This document shows, in pieces, positions 1 through 5,108 of a stretch of 5,108 nt of DNA; positions within the stretch are counted from its first letter, which is position 1, and every line of letters starts with the position of its first letter. The stretch is taken from the NCBI GenBank assembly GCA_020696915.1, contig JAJFMR010000243.1, positions 1-5,108 on the forward strand, in the 5' to 3' direction. The DNA is from Rhizobiaceae bacterium (lineage in GTDB: Bacteria > Pseudomonadota > Alphaproteobacteria > Rhizobiales > Rhizobiaceae). Under the pieces are notes generated by a model that saw nothing but the letters and a program-made list of their open reading frames with translations, was not told the DNA's origin and did no database searches. The translations under genes and the position numbers were made by a program.

Positions 1-94
1 GGCCGATCGTCCAGGCCGGCGGCCGTCGTACTCCCTCCCGGTCAGTGCCGCAGCCGTGACGCCCGTCCGAGCGCTTCGTGCAAATCCACATTCC

Positions 95-123
95 CTTGTA
101 ATTGGCGGACGTTCAGGTTATGG
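95..123 (+). promoter_or_regulatory. Weak candidate housekeeping promoter for rpoZ
   Basis: CTTGTA (95-100) matches 4 of 6 bases of the rhizobial -35 consensus CTTGAC. With a 17-base spacer, TTATGG (118-123) follows and matches only 3 of 6 of the -10 consensus CTATAT. The start point would be near 130, leaving a leader of about 40 nt before rpoZ, which is a plausible length. The hexamers are seen directly; promoter function is inference, and the -10 is poor. Confidence 0.3.
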
Positions 124-156
124 ACCTGCCCGGCTTTCCACAACATTCATATCATG

Positions 157-163
157 AAAGGGG
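157..163 (+). promoter_or_regulatory. Ribosome binding site that fixes the rpoZ start
   Basis: The purine run AAAGGGG lies 7 nt before ATG 171. The same frame is open upstream to a TTG at 102, which would add 23 residues. This Shine-Dalgarno site, and the start of omega-family homology exactly at MARVTV, choose 171 over 102. Confidence 0.75.
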
Positions 164-170
164 CACTCGA

Positions 171-566
171 ATGGCCCGTGTCACCGTTGAAGACTGTATC
201 GACAAGGTCGACAACCGTTTCGAGCTCGTGTTGCTCGCCGGCCATCGTGCCCGGCAGATCAGCCAGGGCGCACCGATTACGGTCGGCCGCGACAACGACA
301 AGAATCCGGTCGTGGCGCTCCGCGAGATTGCCGAGGAGACGCTCTCGCCCGACGATCTCAAGGAAGATCTGATCCACTCACTGCAGAAGCATGTGGAGAT
401 AGACGAGCCCGAGACCGACGGCCAGGAAATCACCGATCAGACCGGCGCGGCGGCGGCTTCCGTCGACGAGCCCGACGACAGCATCGCCTTCGACCGCATG
501 ACTGAAGAGGATCTGCTTGCCGGCATCGAGGGTCTGGTGCCGCCGGAGAAGAGCGACGAGTACTGA
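171..566 (+). CDS. rpoZ: RNA polymerase omega subunit RpoZ
   Basis: This is the omega subunit of RNA polymerase, which helps fold and hold the beta' subunit during core assembly. The 131-residue protein begins MARVTVEDCIDKV and continues with the family core: FELVLLAGHRARQ at about 15-27, and the NPVVALREIAEE helix at about 44-55. The first residues (M-A-R-V) are those that in E. coli omega contribute to ppGpp site 1 at the omega-beta' interface, so a similar role is likely here. After about residue 75 there is an acidic, low-complexity tail rich in Asp, Glu and Ala, ending in a short amphipathic stretch. This makes it longer than the ~91-residue E. coli protein, as is usual in alphaproteobacteria. 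rsh follows 152 nt downstream; the rpoZ-ppGpp enzyme pairing is conserved in many proteobacteria. Identification is secure. Confidence 0.96.
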   Translation: MARVTVEDCIDKVDNRFELVLLAGHRARQISQGAPITVGRDNDKNPVVALREIAEETLSPDDLKEDLIHSLQKHVEIDEPETDGQEITDQTGAAAASVDEPDDSIAFDRMTEEDLLAGIEGLVPPEKSDEY

Positions 567-633
567 GGACGTACCGGCGACCGGGCTTCGCGGGTGAGCC
601 GGCGACGGCGACTGGAGCAACGCTCGCCACTTT

Positions 634-662
634 CGTGATCGCCGATTAGCGACTATCTATGT
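634..662 (+). promoter_or_regulatory. Weak candidate promoter for rsh
   Basis: CGTGAT (634-639) matches 4 of 6 bases of CTTGAC and CTATGT (657-662) matches 5 of 6 of CTATAT, with a 17-base spacer. A start near 669 would fall inside the left arm of the palindrome at 662-691, so that palindrome could act as an operator over the start site. An overlapping alternative uses CTTTCG (630-635) and CTATCT (653-658). Hexamer matches are seen; function is inference. Confidence 0.3.
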
Positions 663-691
663 CATGCGCCGTAAATCATTGCGGCGCATGA
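662..691. repeat. Perfect 10-bp inverted repeat (hairpin) upstream of rsh
   Basis: The arms TCATGCGCCG (662-671) and CGGCGCATGA (682-691) are exact reverse complements around a 10-nt centre. In RNA the stem would extend inward by a U-G wobble (672/681) and two A-U pairs (673/680, 674/679), giving about 13 pairs closed by a 4-nt loop. It lies 95 nt after rpoZ and 27 nt before the rsh start. It could be an rpoZ terminator, an operator at the rsh start site, or a structured rsh leader. The downstream bases (CTATTTCG) make only a poor U-tract, so a classical terminator is not favoured. The repeat itself is certain; its role is not known. Confidence 0.85.
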
Positions 692-718
692 TCTATTTCG
701 ACCGTCGGGATCCCGCTC

Positions 719-2944
719 ATGATGCGTCAGTATGAGCTTGTCGAGCGCGTCCAGCGCTACAAGCCCGACGTGAACGAGGCGCTGCTGAACAAGGCCTATG
801 TCTATGCGATGCAGAAGCATGGACATCAGCGGCGCGCGTCCGGCGATCCCTACTTCTCTCACCCTCTCGAGGTCGCCGCCATCCTCACCGACATGCATCT
901 CGACGAGTCGACGGTGGCGGTGGCCCTGCTGCACGACACCATCGAGGACACCACGGCGACCCGGCAGGAGATCGACGAACTGTTCGGCCCCGACATGGGC
1001 AAGCTGGTCGAGGGCCTGACCAAGCTGAAGAAGCTGGATCTGGTTTCCAAAAAGGCGGAGCAGGCGGAAAACCTGCGCAAGCTGCTCCTGGCCATCTCCG
1101 AGGACGTGCGCGTTCTCCTGGTCAAGCTTGCCGACCGCCTGCACAACATGCGCACGCTCCATCACGTGCCCGACGACAAGCGTCTGCGCATCGCCGAGGA
1201 GACCATGGACATCTACGCGCCGCTGGCAGGGCGCATGGGCATGCAGGGCATGCGGGAGGAGCTGGAGGAGCTTGCCTTCCGCTACATCAATCCGGAGGCC
1301 TATCGCACGGTGACCGAGCGGCTCGCCGGCATCTTCGACAAGAACCGCCACGTGGTGGTCGAGATCGAAAAATCGCTGTCGTCGCTGTTCGAGAAGTACG
1401 GCATCGAAGCGGAGGTGAAGAGCCGCCAGAAGAAGCCCTGGTCGGTATTCCGGAAGATGGAGGCCAAGGCGCTGTCGTTCGAACAGCTGTCGGACATCTT
1501 CGGGTTCCGCGTCCTCGTCGCTCATGTCGAGGATTGCTACAGCGCGTTGGGGGCCATCCACACCACCTGGTCGATGGTCCCAGGCCGGTTCAAGGACTAC
1601 ATCTCCACCCCCAAGCAGAACGACTACCGGTCGATCCACACGACCATCGTGGGGCCGTCGCGGCAGCGGATCGAACTGCAGATCCGCACGCGCGAGATGA
1701 ACAACGTGGCCGAGTACGGCGTCGCCGCGCACGCGCTCTACAAGGACACCGGGGGCAAGGTGAACGGCGCCAGCCCGCAGATCTCGAACGAGACCAACGC
1801 CTACGCATGGCTGAGAAGGACCATCGAGCAGCTCGCCGAAGGCGACAATCCCGAGGACTTCCTGGAAAACACCAAGCTCGAGCTGTTCCAGGACCAGGTT
1901 TTCTGCTTCACGCCGAAAGGCATGCTGATCGCGCTGCCGAGGGGCGCCACTCCCATCGACTTTGCGTATGCCGTTCACACCGAGGTGGGCGACACCTGCG
2001 TCGGCGCCAAGGTGAATGGCCGCATCATGCCGCTGATGACCGAACTGAAGAATGGCGACGAGGTGGAGATCATCCGCTCGAAGGCGCAGGTGCCGCCCGC
2101 CGCGTGGGAATCGATCGTCGTCACCGGCAAGGCGCGCGGCGCCATCCGCCGGGCCACCAAGAGCGCCATCCGCAAGCAGTTTTCCGGCCTTGGACTGCGC
2201 ATCCTGGAGCGCGCCTTCGAACGCGCCGGCAAGAGCTTCTCCCGGGAAAGCCTGAAGCCGGTGATGCACCGGCTGGCCCGCAGGGATGTCGACGACGTGC
2301 TTGCCGCAGTCGGCCGCGGCGAGCTCTTCTCGACCGACGTGCTGCGCGCCGTCTTCCCCGACTTCAAGGAGGAACGCGTCACGCATCCGCAGCTAAAGCA
2401 GCGCGAGGAGGGATGGTTCAATCTGCGCAACGCCGCGGGCATGCTGTTCCGTCTGCCGGGCCGCGCCAAAAAGGACAAGGCCGAAGCAAAGGAAGGCGGC
2501 CTGCCGATCCGCGGCGTCGCCGGCGACCTGTCGGTCCGCTTCGCCGAAGAGGGCGCAGTCCCCGGGGACCGGATCGTCGGCATCATGCAGCCTGGGTCGG
2601 GAATCACCATCTATCCCATCCAGTCGCCTTCGCTGACGGCCTTCGACGACCAGCCGGAGCGCTGGATCGACGTCCGCTGGGACATCGACGAGGGCAACAA
2701 GGAGCGGTTTCCGGCGCGCATATCGGTGACGGCGATAAATGCTCCGGGCTCGCTGGCCGAGATCGCCCAGGTCATCGCCGTCAACGACGCCAACATCCAC
2801 ACCCTGTCGATGATCCGCACGGCGCCGGACTTCACCGAGATGCTGCTCGACCTCGAAGTCTGGGATCTCAAGCATCTGAACCGGCTGCTCGCGCAGCTCA
2901 AGGCAAACACCAGCGTCAGCGACGCCCGACGCGTCAACGGCTGA
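719..2944 (+). CDS. rsh: Bifunctional (p)ppGpp synthetase/hydrolase (RelA/SpoT homologue)
   Basis: This long-form RSH enzyme makes (p)ppGpp from GTP/GDP and ATP and hydrolyses it, setting the stringent response in the cytoplasm. The 741 residues hold an HD hydrolase domain with H48, H72-D73, E76-D77, D139 and N143, aligning with the catalytic residues of the Streptococcus enzyme, so hydrolysis should be intact. The synthetase domain has D259, the RFKD motif (290-293) typical of bifunctional enzymes, the PKxNDYRSIH segment (298-307) and E319. A TGS domain starts near 393, a helical region follows, and an ACT domain lies at about 667-739. The RIS region (about 602-640) lacks the usual Cys pair. 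Two Met codons open the gene (719 and 722); GGGA at 707-710 is 8 nt before the first, which matches the N-terminus I recall for rhizobial Rsh. Alphaproteobacteria usually carry a single such enzyme covering both RelA and SpoT roles. Confidence 0.97.
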   Translation: MMRQYELVERVQRYKPDVNEALLNKAYVYAMQKHGHQRRASGDPYFSHPLEVAAILTDMHLDESTVAVALLHDTIEDTTATRQEIDELFGPDMGKLVEGLTKLKKLDLVSKKAEQAENLRKLLLAISEDVRVLLVKLADRLHNMRTLHHVPDDKRLRIAEETMDIYAPLAGRMGMQGMREELEELAFRYINPEAYRTVTERLAGIFDKNRHVVVEIEKSLSSLFEKYGIEAEVKSRQKKPWSVFRKMEAKALSFEQLSDIFGFRVLVAHVEDCYSALGAIHTTWSMVPGRFKDYISTPKQNDYRSIHTTIVGPSRQRIELQIRTREMNNVAEYGVAAHALYKDTGGKVNGASPQISNETNAYAWLRRTIEQLAEGDNPEDFLENTKLELFQDQVFCFTPKGMLIALPRGATPIDFAYAVHTEVGDTCVGAKVNGRIMPLMTELKNGDEVEIIRSKAQVPPAAWESIVVTGKARGAIRRATKSAIRKQFSGLGLRILERAFERAGKSFSRESLKPVMHRLARRDVDDVLAAVGRGELFSTDVLRAVFPDFKEERVTHPQLKQREEGWFNLRNAAGMLFRLPGRAKKDKAEAKEGGLPIRGVAGDLSVRFAEEGAVPGDRIVGIMQPGSGITIYPIQSPSLTAFDDQPERWIDVRWDIDEGNKERFPARISVTAINAPGSLAEIAQVIAVNDANIHTLSMIRTAPDFTEMLLDLEVWDLKHLNRLLAQLKANTSVSDARRVNG

Positions 2945-2956
2945 GACCCGGACCGC

Positions 2957-2961
2957 GAGGA
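2957..2961 (+). promoter_or_regulatory. Ribosome binding site of the pyrE relic
   Basis: GAGGA lies 8 nt before ATG 2970 and 12 nt after the rsh stop codon. It is a good Shine-Dalgarno match in front of a reading frame that no longer encodes a full protein. This supports the idea that a real gene once started here. Confidence 0.5.
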
Positions 2962-3062
2962 CTCCCCCTATGGACGCCAGCGAGGTCATCGGCATTTTCT
3001 TGCGTGGCGGCGCCGCTCACGGACCGGATTTTACCCCGACGTCTGATGTGTGGAGTCCGATC

Positions 3063-3148
3063 TGCCGGTGCAGGTCATCCTGGGCGGGTGCGGGTGGCAA
3101 GAAGCCGCTTCCGGAGGCGCGGTCATCCTGCCGGGGAGGGCGCCCGCG
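3063..3148 (+). other. Deletion-scar-like spacer with a 10-bp direct repeat
   Basis: This stretch between the last PyrE-like codon and acpS resembles no gene I know in any frame. It carries the direct repeat GGTCATCCTG at 3073-3082 and 3121-3130, exactly 48 bp apart, and ends in the acpS ribosome binding site. It may be the edge of the deletion that removed the genes between rsh and acpS. Confidence 0.35.
3133..3140 (+). promoter_or_regulatory. Ribosome binding site that fixes the acpS start
   Basis: GGGGAGGG lies 8 nt before ATG 3149. The acpS frame is open upstream to a GTG at 3050, but the extra 33 residues match nothing in the AcpS family. The Shine-Dalgarno site and the family N-terminus (MIVGIGSD) together choose 3149. 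Confidence 0.75.
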
Positions 3149-3550
3149 ATGATCGTCGGCATCGGCAGCGATCTGATGGACATCCGCCGCCTCGAGAAGT
3201 CGCTGGAGCGGCATGGCGCGCGATTCGTCGCACGCATCTACACCGAGGTGGAAAGAGCCAGGGCCGAACGGTTGAGCAGGCCCGCCGCCTCATATGCAAA
3301 GCGTTTCGCGGCCAAGGAGGCCTGCGCCAAGGCGCTCGGCACCGGCATTGCCGATGGCGTGTTCTGGCGGGACATGGGCGTGGTCAACCTGCCCGGCGGC
3401 AAGCCGACCATGCATCTGACGGGCGGCGCGGCGGCCCGGCTGGAACGGCTGACGCCGCCCGGCCACCGTGCGCTGATCCATCTCACCATCACCGACGACT
3501 TCCCGCTCGCCCAGGCCTTCGTGATCATCGAGGCGGTTCCGCACCGGTGA
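3149..3550 (+). CDS. acpS: Holo-[acyl-carrier-protein] synthase AcpS
   Basis: This enzyme transfers the 4'-phosphopantetheine arm of coenzyme A to a serine of apo acyl carrier protein, activating it for fatty acid synthesis in the cytoplasm. The 133-residue length is normal for the small AcpS type, which acts as a trimer. The N-terminal signature MIVGIGSDLMDIRR supplies the metal-binding D8. The second signature, FAAKEACAKALGTGI at 53-67, supplies the magnesium ligand E57 and K61. The beta-rich C-terminal half ends HLTITDDFPLAQAFVIIEA, as expected. It is preceded by the apparent pyrE stub, whose stop codon overlaps this start (ATGA), and lepB follows 73 nt later. In E. coli acpS instead sits after pdxJ at the end of the lepB-rnc-era-recO cluster, so association with this cluster is old. 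Identification is secure. Confidence 0.96.
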   Translation: MIVGIGSDLMDIRRLEKSLERHGARFVARIYTEVERARAERLSRPAASYAKRFAAKEACAKALGTGIADGVFWRDMGVVNLPGGKPTMHLTGGAAARLERLTPPGHRALIHLTITDDFPLAQAFVIIEAVPHR

Positions 3551-3556
3551 AGCGGA

Positions 3557-3576
3557 GGGGCAAATGCGTTTGCTCC
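3557..3576 (+). repeat. Small hairpin after acpS
   Basis: GGGGCAAA (3557-3564) can pair with TTTGCTCC (3569-3576) around a TGCG tetraloop, giving 8 pairs of which one is G-U. It begins 6 nt after the acpS stop. No U-tract follows, so it is not a standard terminator. It may end or stabilise the acpS message, or it may be chance in GC-rich DNA. Confidence 0.45.
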
Positions 3577-3597
3577 GGGCAGGGCTTGCCCCTATAT
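3569..3597 (+). promoter_or_regulatory. Candidate promoter for the lepB-rnc-era operon
   Basis: CTATAT (3592-3597) is a perfect match to the -10 consensus of rhizobial housekeeping promoters; the overlapping TATGAT (3595-3600) is 5 of 6 to the E. coli form. A 17-base spacer places the -35 at TTTGCT (3569-3574), which matches only 3 of 6. The start would be near 3604, giving a leader of about 20 nt. The region also contains the short inverted repeat GGGCA/TGCCC (3577-3581 and 3587-3591), inside the spacer. The -10 is convincing by eye; the -35 is weak. Confidence 0.4.
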
Positions 3598-3623
3598 GAT
3601 CGCGACGCGAGAACGAGGACGAC

Positions 3624-4373
3624 ATGAGCGTGGTTGGCAAGACAGAGAAGAAATCCGGCGGGCTCGGCGAGACCGTCAGTGTCATCGTCCAGGCACTGCT
3701 GCTTGCGCTCGTCATCCGGACGCTGTTTTTCCAGCCCTTCTCGATACCCTCGGGCTCCATGCGGCCGACCCTGCTCGAAGGCGACTACCTCTTCGTCACA
3801 AAATGGGCCTATGGCTATTCTCGCCACTCGCTGCCGTTCTCGCCTGACATTTTCAGTGGCCGCATCTGGGGCTCCCCGCCCGAACGCGGCGATGTCGCCG
3901 TCTTCAAGTTCCCGCCCAATCCGGCGCTCGATTACATCAAGCGGGTGATCGGCCTGCCCGGGGACCGTATCCAGATGCGCGGTGGCGTGCTTTTCATAAA
4001 CGGCCAGGAAGTGCCGCGTGAGAAGGTGGGCGAGATCGACAACCCCGATATCACCGAGGTCGAGCGACCGGTGGATGTCTACCGCGAAACCCTTCCGAAC
4101 GGTGTCTCCTACGACACGCTGGACCTTACGCCCAGTTCCATCGGCGACGAGACTCGTGAGTTCGTGGTGCCGGCAGACCACTATTTCATGATGGGCGACA
4201 ACCGCGACAACTCCACCGACAGCCGCTTCTCGGTCGGCTTCGTGCCGCACGAGAATCTTGTCGGCCGCGCCAACATCATCTTCTTCTCGATTTCGGAAGG
4301 CGCCAGCCCACTCGAAATCTGGAAGTGGCCTTCCCTGATGCGCCCGTCGCGACTGTTCGACTTCGTACGCTAG
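3624..4373 (+). CDS. lepB: Signal peptidase I (leader peptidase) LepB
   Basis: This membrane-bound serine protease removes signal peptides from proteins exported across the inner membrane. The 249-residue protein has a short charged N-terminus, then one hydrophobic segment at about 17-36 that anchors it with the catalytic domain in the periplasm. The nucleophile is S45 in PSGSMRPT, and the general base is K106 in DYIKRVIGLPGD, giving the Ser-Lys dyad. The conserved GDNRDNSTDSR box is at 191-201. Between the dyad and that box lies an insertion of roughly 40 residues (about 132-178) of the kind seen in proteobacterial enzymes. With one membrane segment it is shorter than the two-segment E. coli LepB (324 residues), as usual in alphaproteobacteria. 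GAGGA (3615-3619) sits 4 nt before the ATG, a rather tight spacing. rnc begins 2 nt after its stop. Identification is secure. Confidence 0.97.
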   Translation: MSVVGKTEKKSGGLGETVSVIVQALLLALVIRTLFFQPFSIPSGSMRPTLLEGDYLFVTKWAYGYSRHSLPFSPDIFSGRIWGSPPERGDVAVFKFPPNPALDYIKRVIGLPGDRIQMRGGVLFINGQEVPREKVGEIDNPDITEVERPVDVYRETLPNGVSYDTLDLTPSSIGDETREFVVPADHYFMMGDNRDNSTDSRFSVGFVPHENLVGRANIIFFSISEGASPLEIWKWPSLMRPSRLFDFVR

Positions 4374-4375
4374 CC

Positions 4376-5086
4376 ATGGCGTTGAAGCGGCCCACCGGCG
4401 AGGCGCTGGCCAGGCTGCTTGCAGAGTCCACCGGGCACGTGTTTCGCGATTTTGCCCTGATGCAGCGTGCGCTGACTCATTCGAGCGCGCGCGGCGCTTC
4501 CTTCGACAACGAACGGCTCGAGTTCCTCGGTGACCGGGTGCTCGGCCTGGTGGTGACCGACATGCTGTTCCGGGCTTATCCGGAAGCGACGCAGGGAGAG
4601 CTCGCGGTGCGGCTGAGTTTCCTGGTCAGCGGTTCCGCATGCGCCGAGATCGCCGACGAGATCGGTCTCACCGGCATCATCCACGCCGAAGCCGGGCTCA
4701 GGTCCCGTGGGAAATCCCGCAACGTGCCCGCCGATGCGCTCGAGGCGCTCATTGCCGCAGTCTACCTCGACGGCGGCATGGCGGCTGCCGACGCTTTCGT
4801 CCGTCGCTACTGGGAGCCGCGCGCCAGGGCGGTCGCGACATTGCAGCGCGATCCGAAGACCGAACTGCAGGAATGGGCGCATCAGGCCGCTTCCTCGACG
4901 CCGGCCTATCAGATCGACGGCCGCGTCGGACCCGATCACGACCCGCTCTTCTCGATCAGCGTCCGCGTGGCCGGCTACGAGCCGGCATCCGGCACCGGCC
5001 GGTCGAAACGCGAGGCGGAGCAGGCCGCTGCCCTTGCCATGCTTATTCGCGAGGGCGTGCGCGACGGAAGCGGTGACGAGGCGTGA
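4376..5086 (+). CDS. rnc: Ribonuclease III
   Basis: This endonuclease cuts double-stranded RNA, processing rRNA precursors and regulating messages in the cytoplasm. The 236-residue protein has the RNase III signature NERLEFLGDRVL at 45-56, with acidic residues E46, E49 and D53. The second metal-binding pair is D120 and E123 in PADALEALIAAVYLDGG, so all the catalytic carboxylates are present. A double-stranded RNA-binding domain runs from about 158 to 227, starting DPKTELQEWAHQ and ending SKREAEQAAALAML. The chosen ATG is 2 nt after the lepB stop; the same frame is open back to 4325 inside lepB, but that region is lepB coding sequence and matches no RNase III N-terminus. No Shine-Dalgarno site precedes the ATG, so translation probably depends on ribosomes finishing lepB. 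The stop overlaps the likely era start by 4 nt (GTGA). Confidence 0.97.
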   Translation: MALKRPTGEALARLLAESTGHVFRDFALMQRALTHSSARGASFDNERLEFLGDRVLGLVVTDMLFRAYPEATQGELAVRLSFLVSGSACAEIADEIGLTGIIHAEAGLRSRGKSRNVPADALEALIAAVYLDGGMAAADAFVRRYWEPRARAVATLQRDPKTELQEWAHQAASSTPAYQIDGRVGPDHDPLFSISVRVAGYEPASGTGRSKREAEQAAALAMLIREGVRDGSGDEA

Positions 5087-5108
5087 GCGCCGACACCGCC
5101 GCCCTGCC
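5083..5108 (+). CDS. era: Probable start of era (GTPase), cut by window edge
   Basis: A GTG at 5083 overlaps the rnc stop in a GTGA arrangement and opens a frame reading M-S-A-D-T-A-A-L, then leaves the window. Era, the 16S rRNA-binding GTPase needed for small ribosomal subunit assembly, is the usual gene after rnc in proteobacteria. GAAG at 5067-5070 could serve as a ribosome binding site. The eight codons visible hold no Era motif, so the call rests on position and on the overlap alone. Confidence 0.5.

Larger units (their letters stand above)
1..170. other. Upstream region, no supportable gene
   Basis: I see no convincing gene here. One forward frame that is open from the left edge closes at a TGA at 57-59. 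It could be the tail of a preceding gene, but its 18 or so residues are rich in Arg and Pro and match nothing I recognise. No reverse-strand frame looks coding either. The right part holds the leader of rpoZ, including a candidate promoter and its ribosome binding site, listed separately. Confidence 0.5.
2970..3152 (+). pseudogene. pyrE: Probable remnant of pyrE (orotate phosphoribosyltransferase N-terminus)
   Basis: The frame opens with MDASEVIGIF, and its first 31 residues line up without gaps with my recollection of the short (~190-residue) rhizobial/Brucella PyrE N-terminus. About 11 positions agree, including V6, F10, R12, G14-A15, F21, T24-S25 and S29-P30. The family motif F-x-L-T-S-G-x-x-S-P is degraded here to F21-T-P-T-S-D-V-W-S-P. 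After residue 31 (base 3062) similarity stops, and the frame runs on as Arg/Ser/Gly-rich sequence to a TGA overlapping the acpS start (ATGA, 3149-3152). No PRPP-binding loop or any other PyrE core is present, so the product cannot be an active enzyme. The reading is that most of pyrE, and perhaps a DUF2062-type gene I recall next to it, was deleted and the stub has drifted. The alternative is a chance small ORF or leader peptide. The alignment is from memory and needs a search. Confidence 0.45.

Noticed and set aside
3..59. The C-terminal end of an upstream gene, closing at TGA 57-59.
   Set aside because: The translated fragment is too short and Arg/Pro-rich to recognise, and codon use there does not look clearly coding.
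150..155. TATCAT as a -10 box for rpoZ.
   Set aside because: It has no acceptable -35 partner and would leave a leader under 10 nt that removes the ribosome binding site.
102..170. A longer rpoZ from TTG at 102, adding 23 residues.
   Set aside because: Omega-family similarity starts exactly at MARVTV, and a good ribosome binding site precedes ATG 171.
574..606. An 8-bp direct repeat CCGGCGAC (574-581 and 599-606) after rpoZ.
   Set aside because: Such a short repeat of common GC-rich words is expected by chance here, and it forms no good terminator.
662..2386. A 574-codon open frame on the minus strand, opposite rsh.
   Set aside because: It is antisense to a clearly conserved gene, its translation is low-complexity His/Asp/Gly/Leu-rich and matches no family I know, and long antisense frames are expected in GC-rich coding DNA.
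3050..3148. A longer acpS from GTG at 3050, adding 33 residues.
   Set aside because: AcpS proteins begin at the MIVGIGSD-type segment, and GGGGAGGG is well placed for ATG 3149.
1534..3627. A 697-codon + strand frame overlapping rsh, the gap and acpS.
   Set aside because: It runs out of frame through two secure genes and translates to Arg/Pro/His-rich sequence typical of a shadow frame in high-GC DNA.
3525..4250. A 241-codon minus-strand frame opposite lepB.
   Set aside because: It lies antisense to lepB, which has its full catalytic motif set, and has no recognisable domain.

Overview
This window looks like an ordinary chromosomal housekeeping segment from a high-GC alphaproteobacterium. 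The most likely home is the order Rhizobiales (Hyphomicrobiales), probably near the Mesorhizobium / Phyllobacteriaceae group. The evidence is the gene order rpoZ - rsh - (gap) - acpS - lepB - rnc - (era), together with the Rhizobiales-style sequence of the (p)ppGpp enzyme. The placement rests on remembered family features, not on a search. All real genes lie on the + strand. I found no mobile element, CRISPR array, tRNA or rRNA, and no previously undescribed system.

Layout: 1-170 is an upstream region with no supportable gene and a weak promoter candidate. rpoZ (RNA polymerase omega, 171-566) is followed by a 152-nt gap holding a striking perfect 10-bp inverted repeat (662-691) and a weak promoter candidate. 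rsh (bifunctional (p)ppGpp synthetase/hydrolase, 719-2944) comes next. The 204-nt gap after it appears to hold the first ~31 codons of a decayed pyrE (orotate phosphoribosyltransferase), which I recall as a neighbour of rsh and acpS in related genomes. After that come acpS (3149-3550), a 73-nt spacer with two small hairpins and a promoter candidate, lepB (3624-4373), rnc (4376-5086), and what is probably the first 8 codons of era running off the end.

Functionally, the left half is a stringent-response module. The omega subunit carries the N-terminal MAR residues that in E. coli help form a ppGpp site on RNA polymerase, and Rsh makes and degrades ppGpp. The right half is a growth-housekeeping cluster: acyl carrier protein activation, signal peptide removal, dsRNA processing and a ribosome-assembly GTPase. 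lepB, rnc and era are packed tightly enough (2-nt gap, then 4-nt overlap) to suggest one transcript with translational coupling.

The items most worth a second look are the pyrE relic between rsh and acpS, the palindrome in front of rsh, and the loss of the zinc-binding Cys/His residues in the Rsh regulatory domain.
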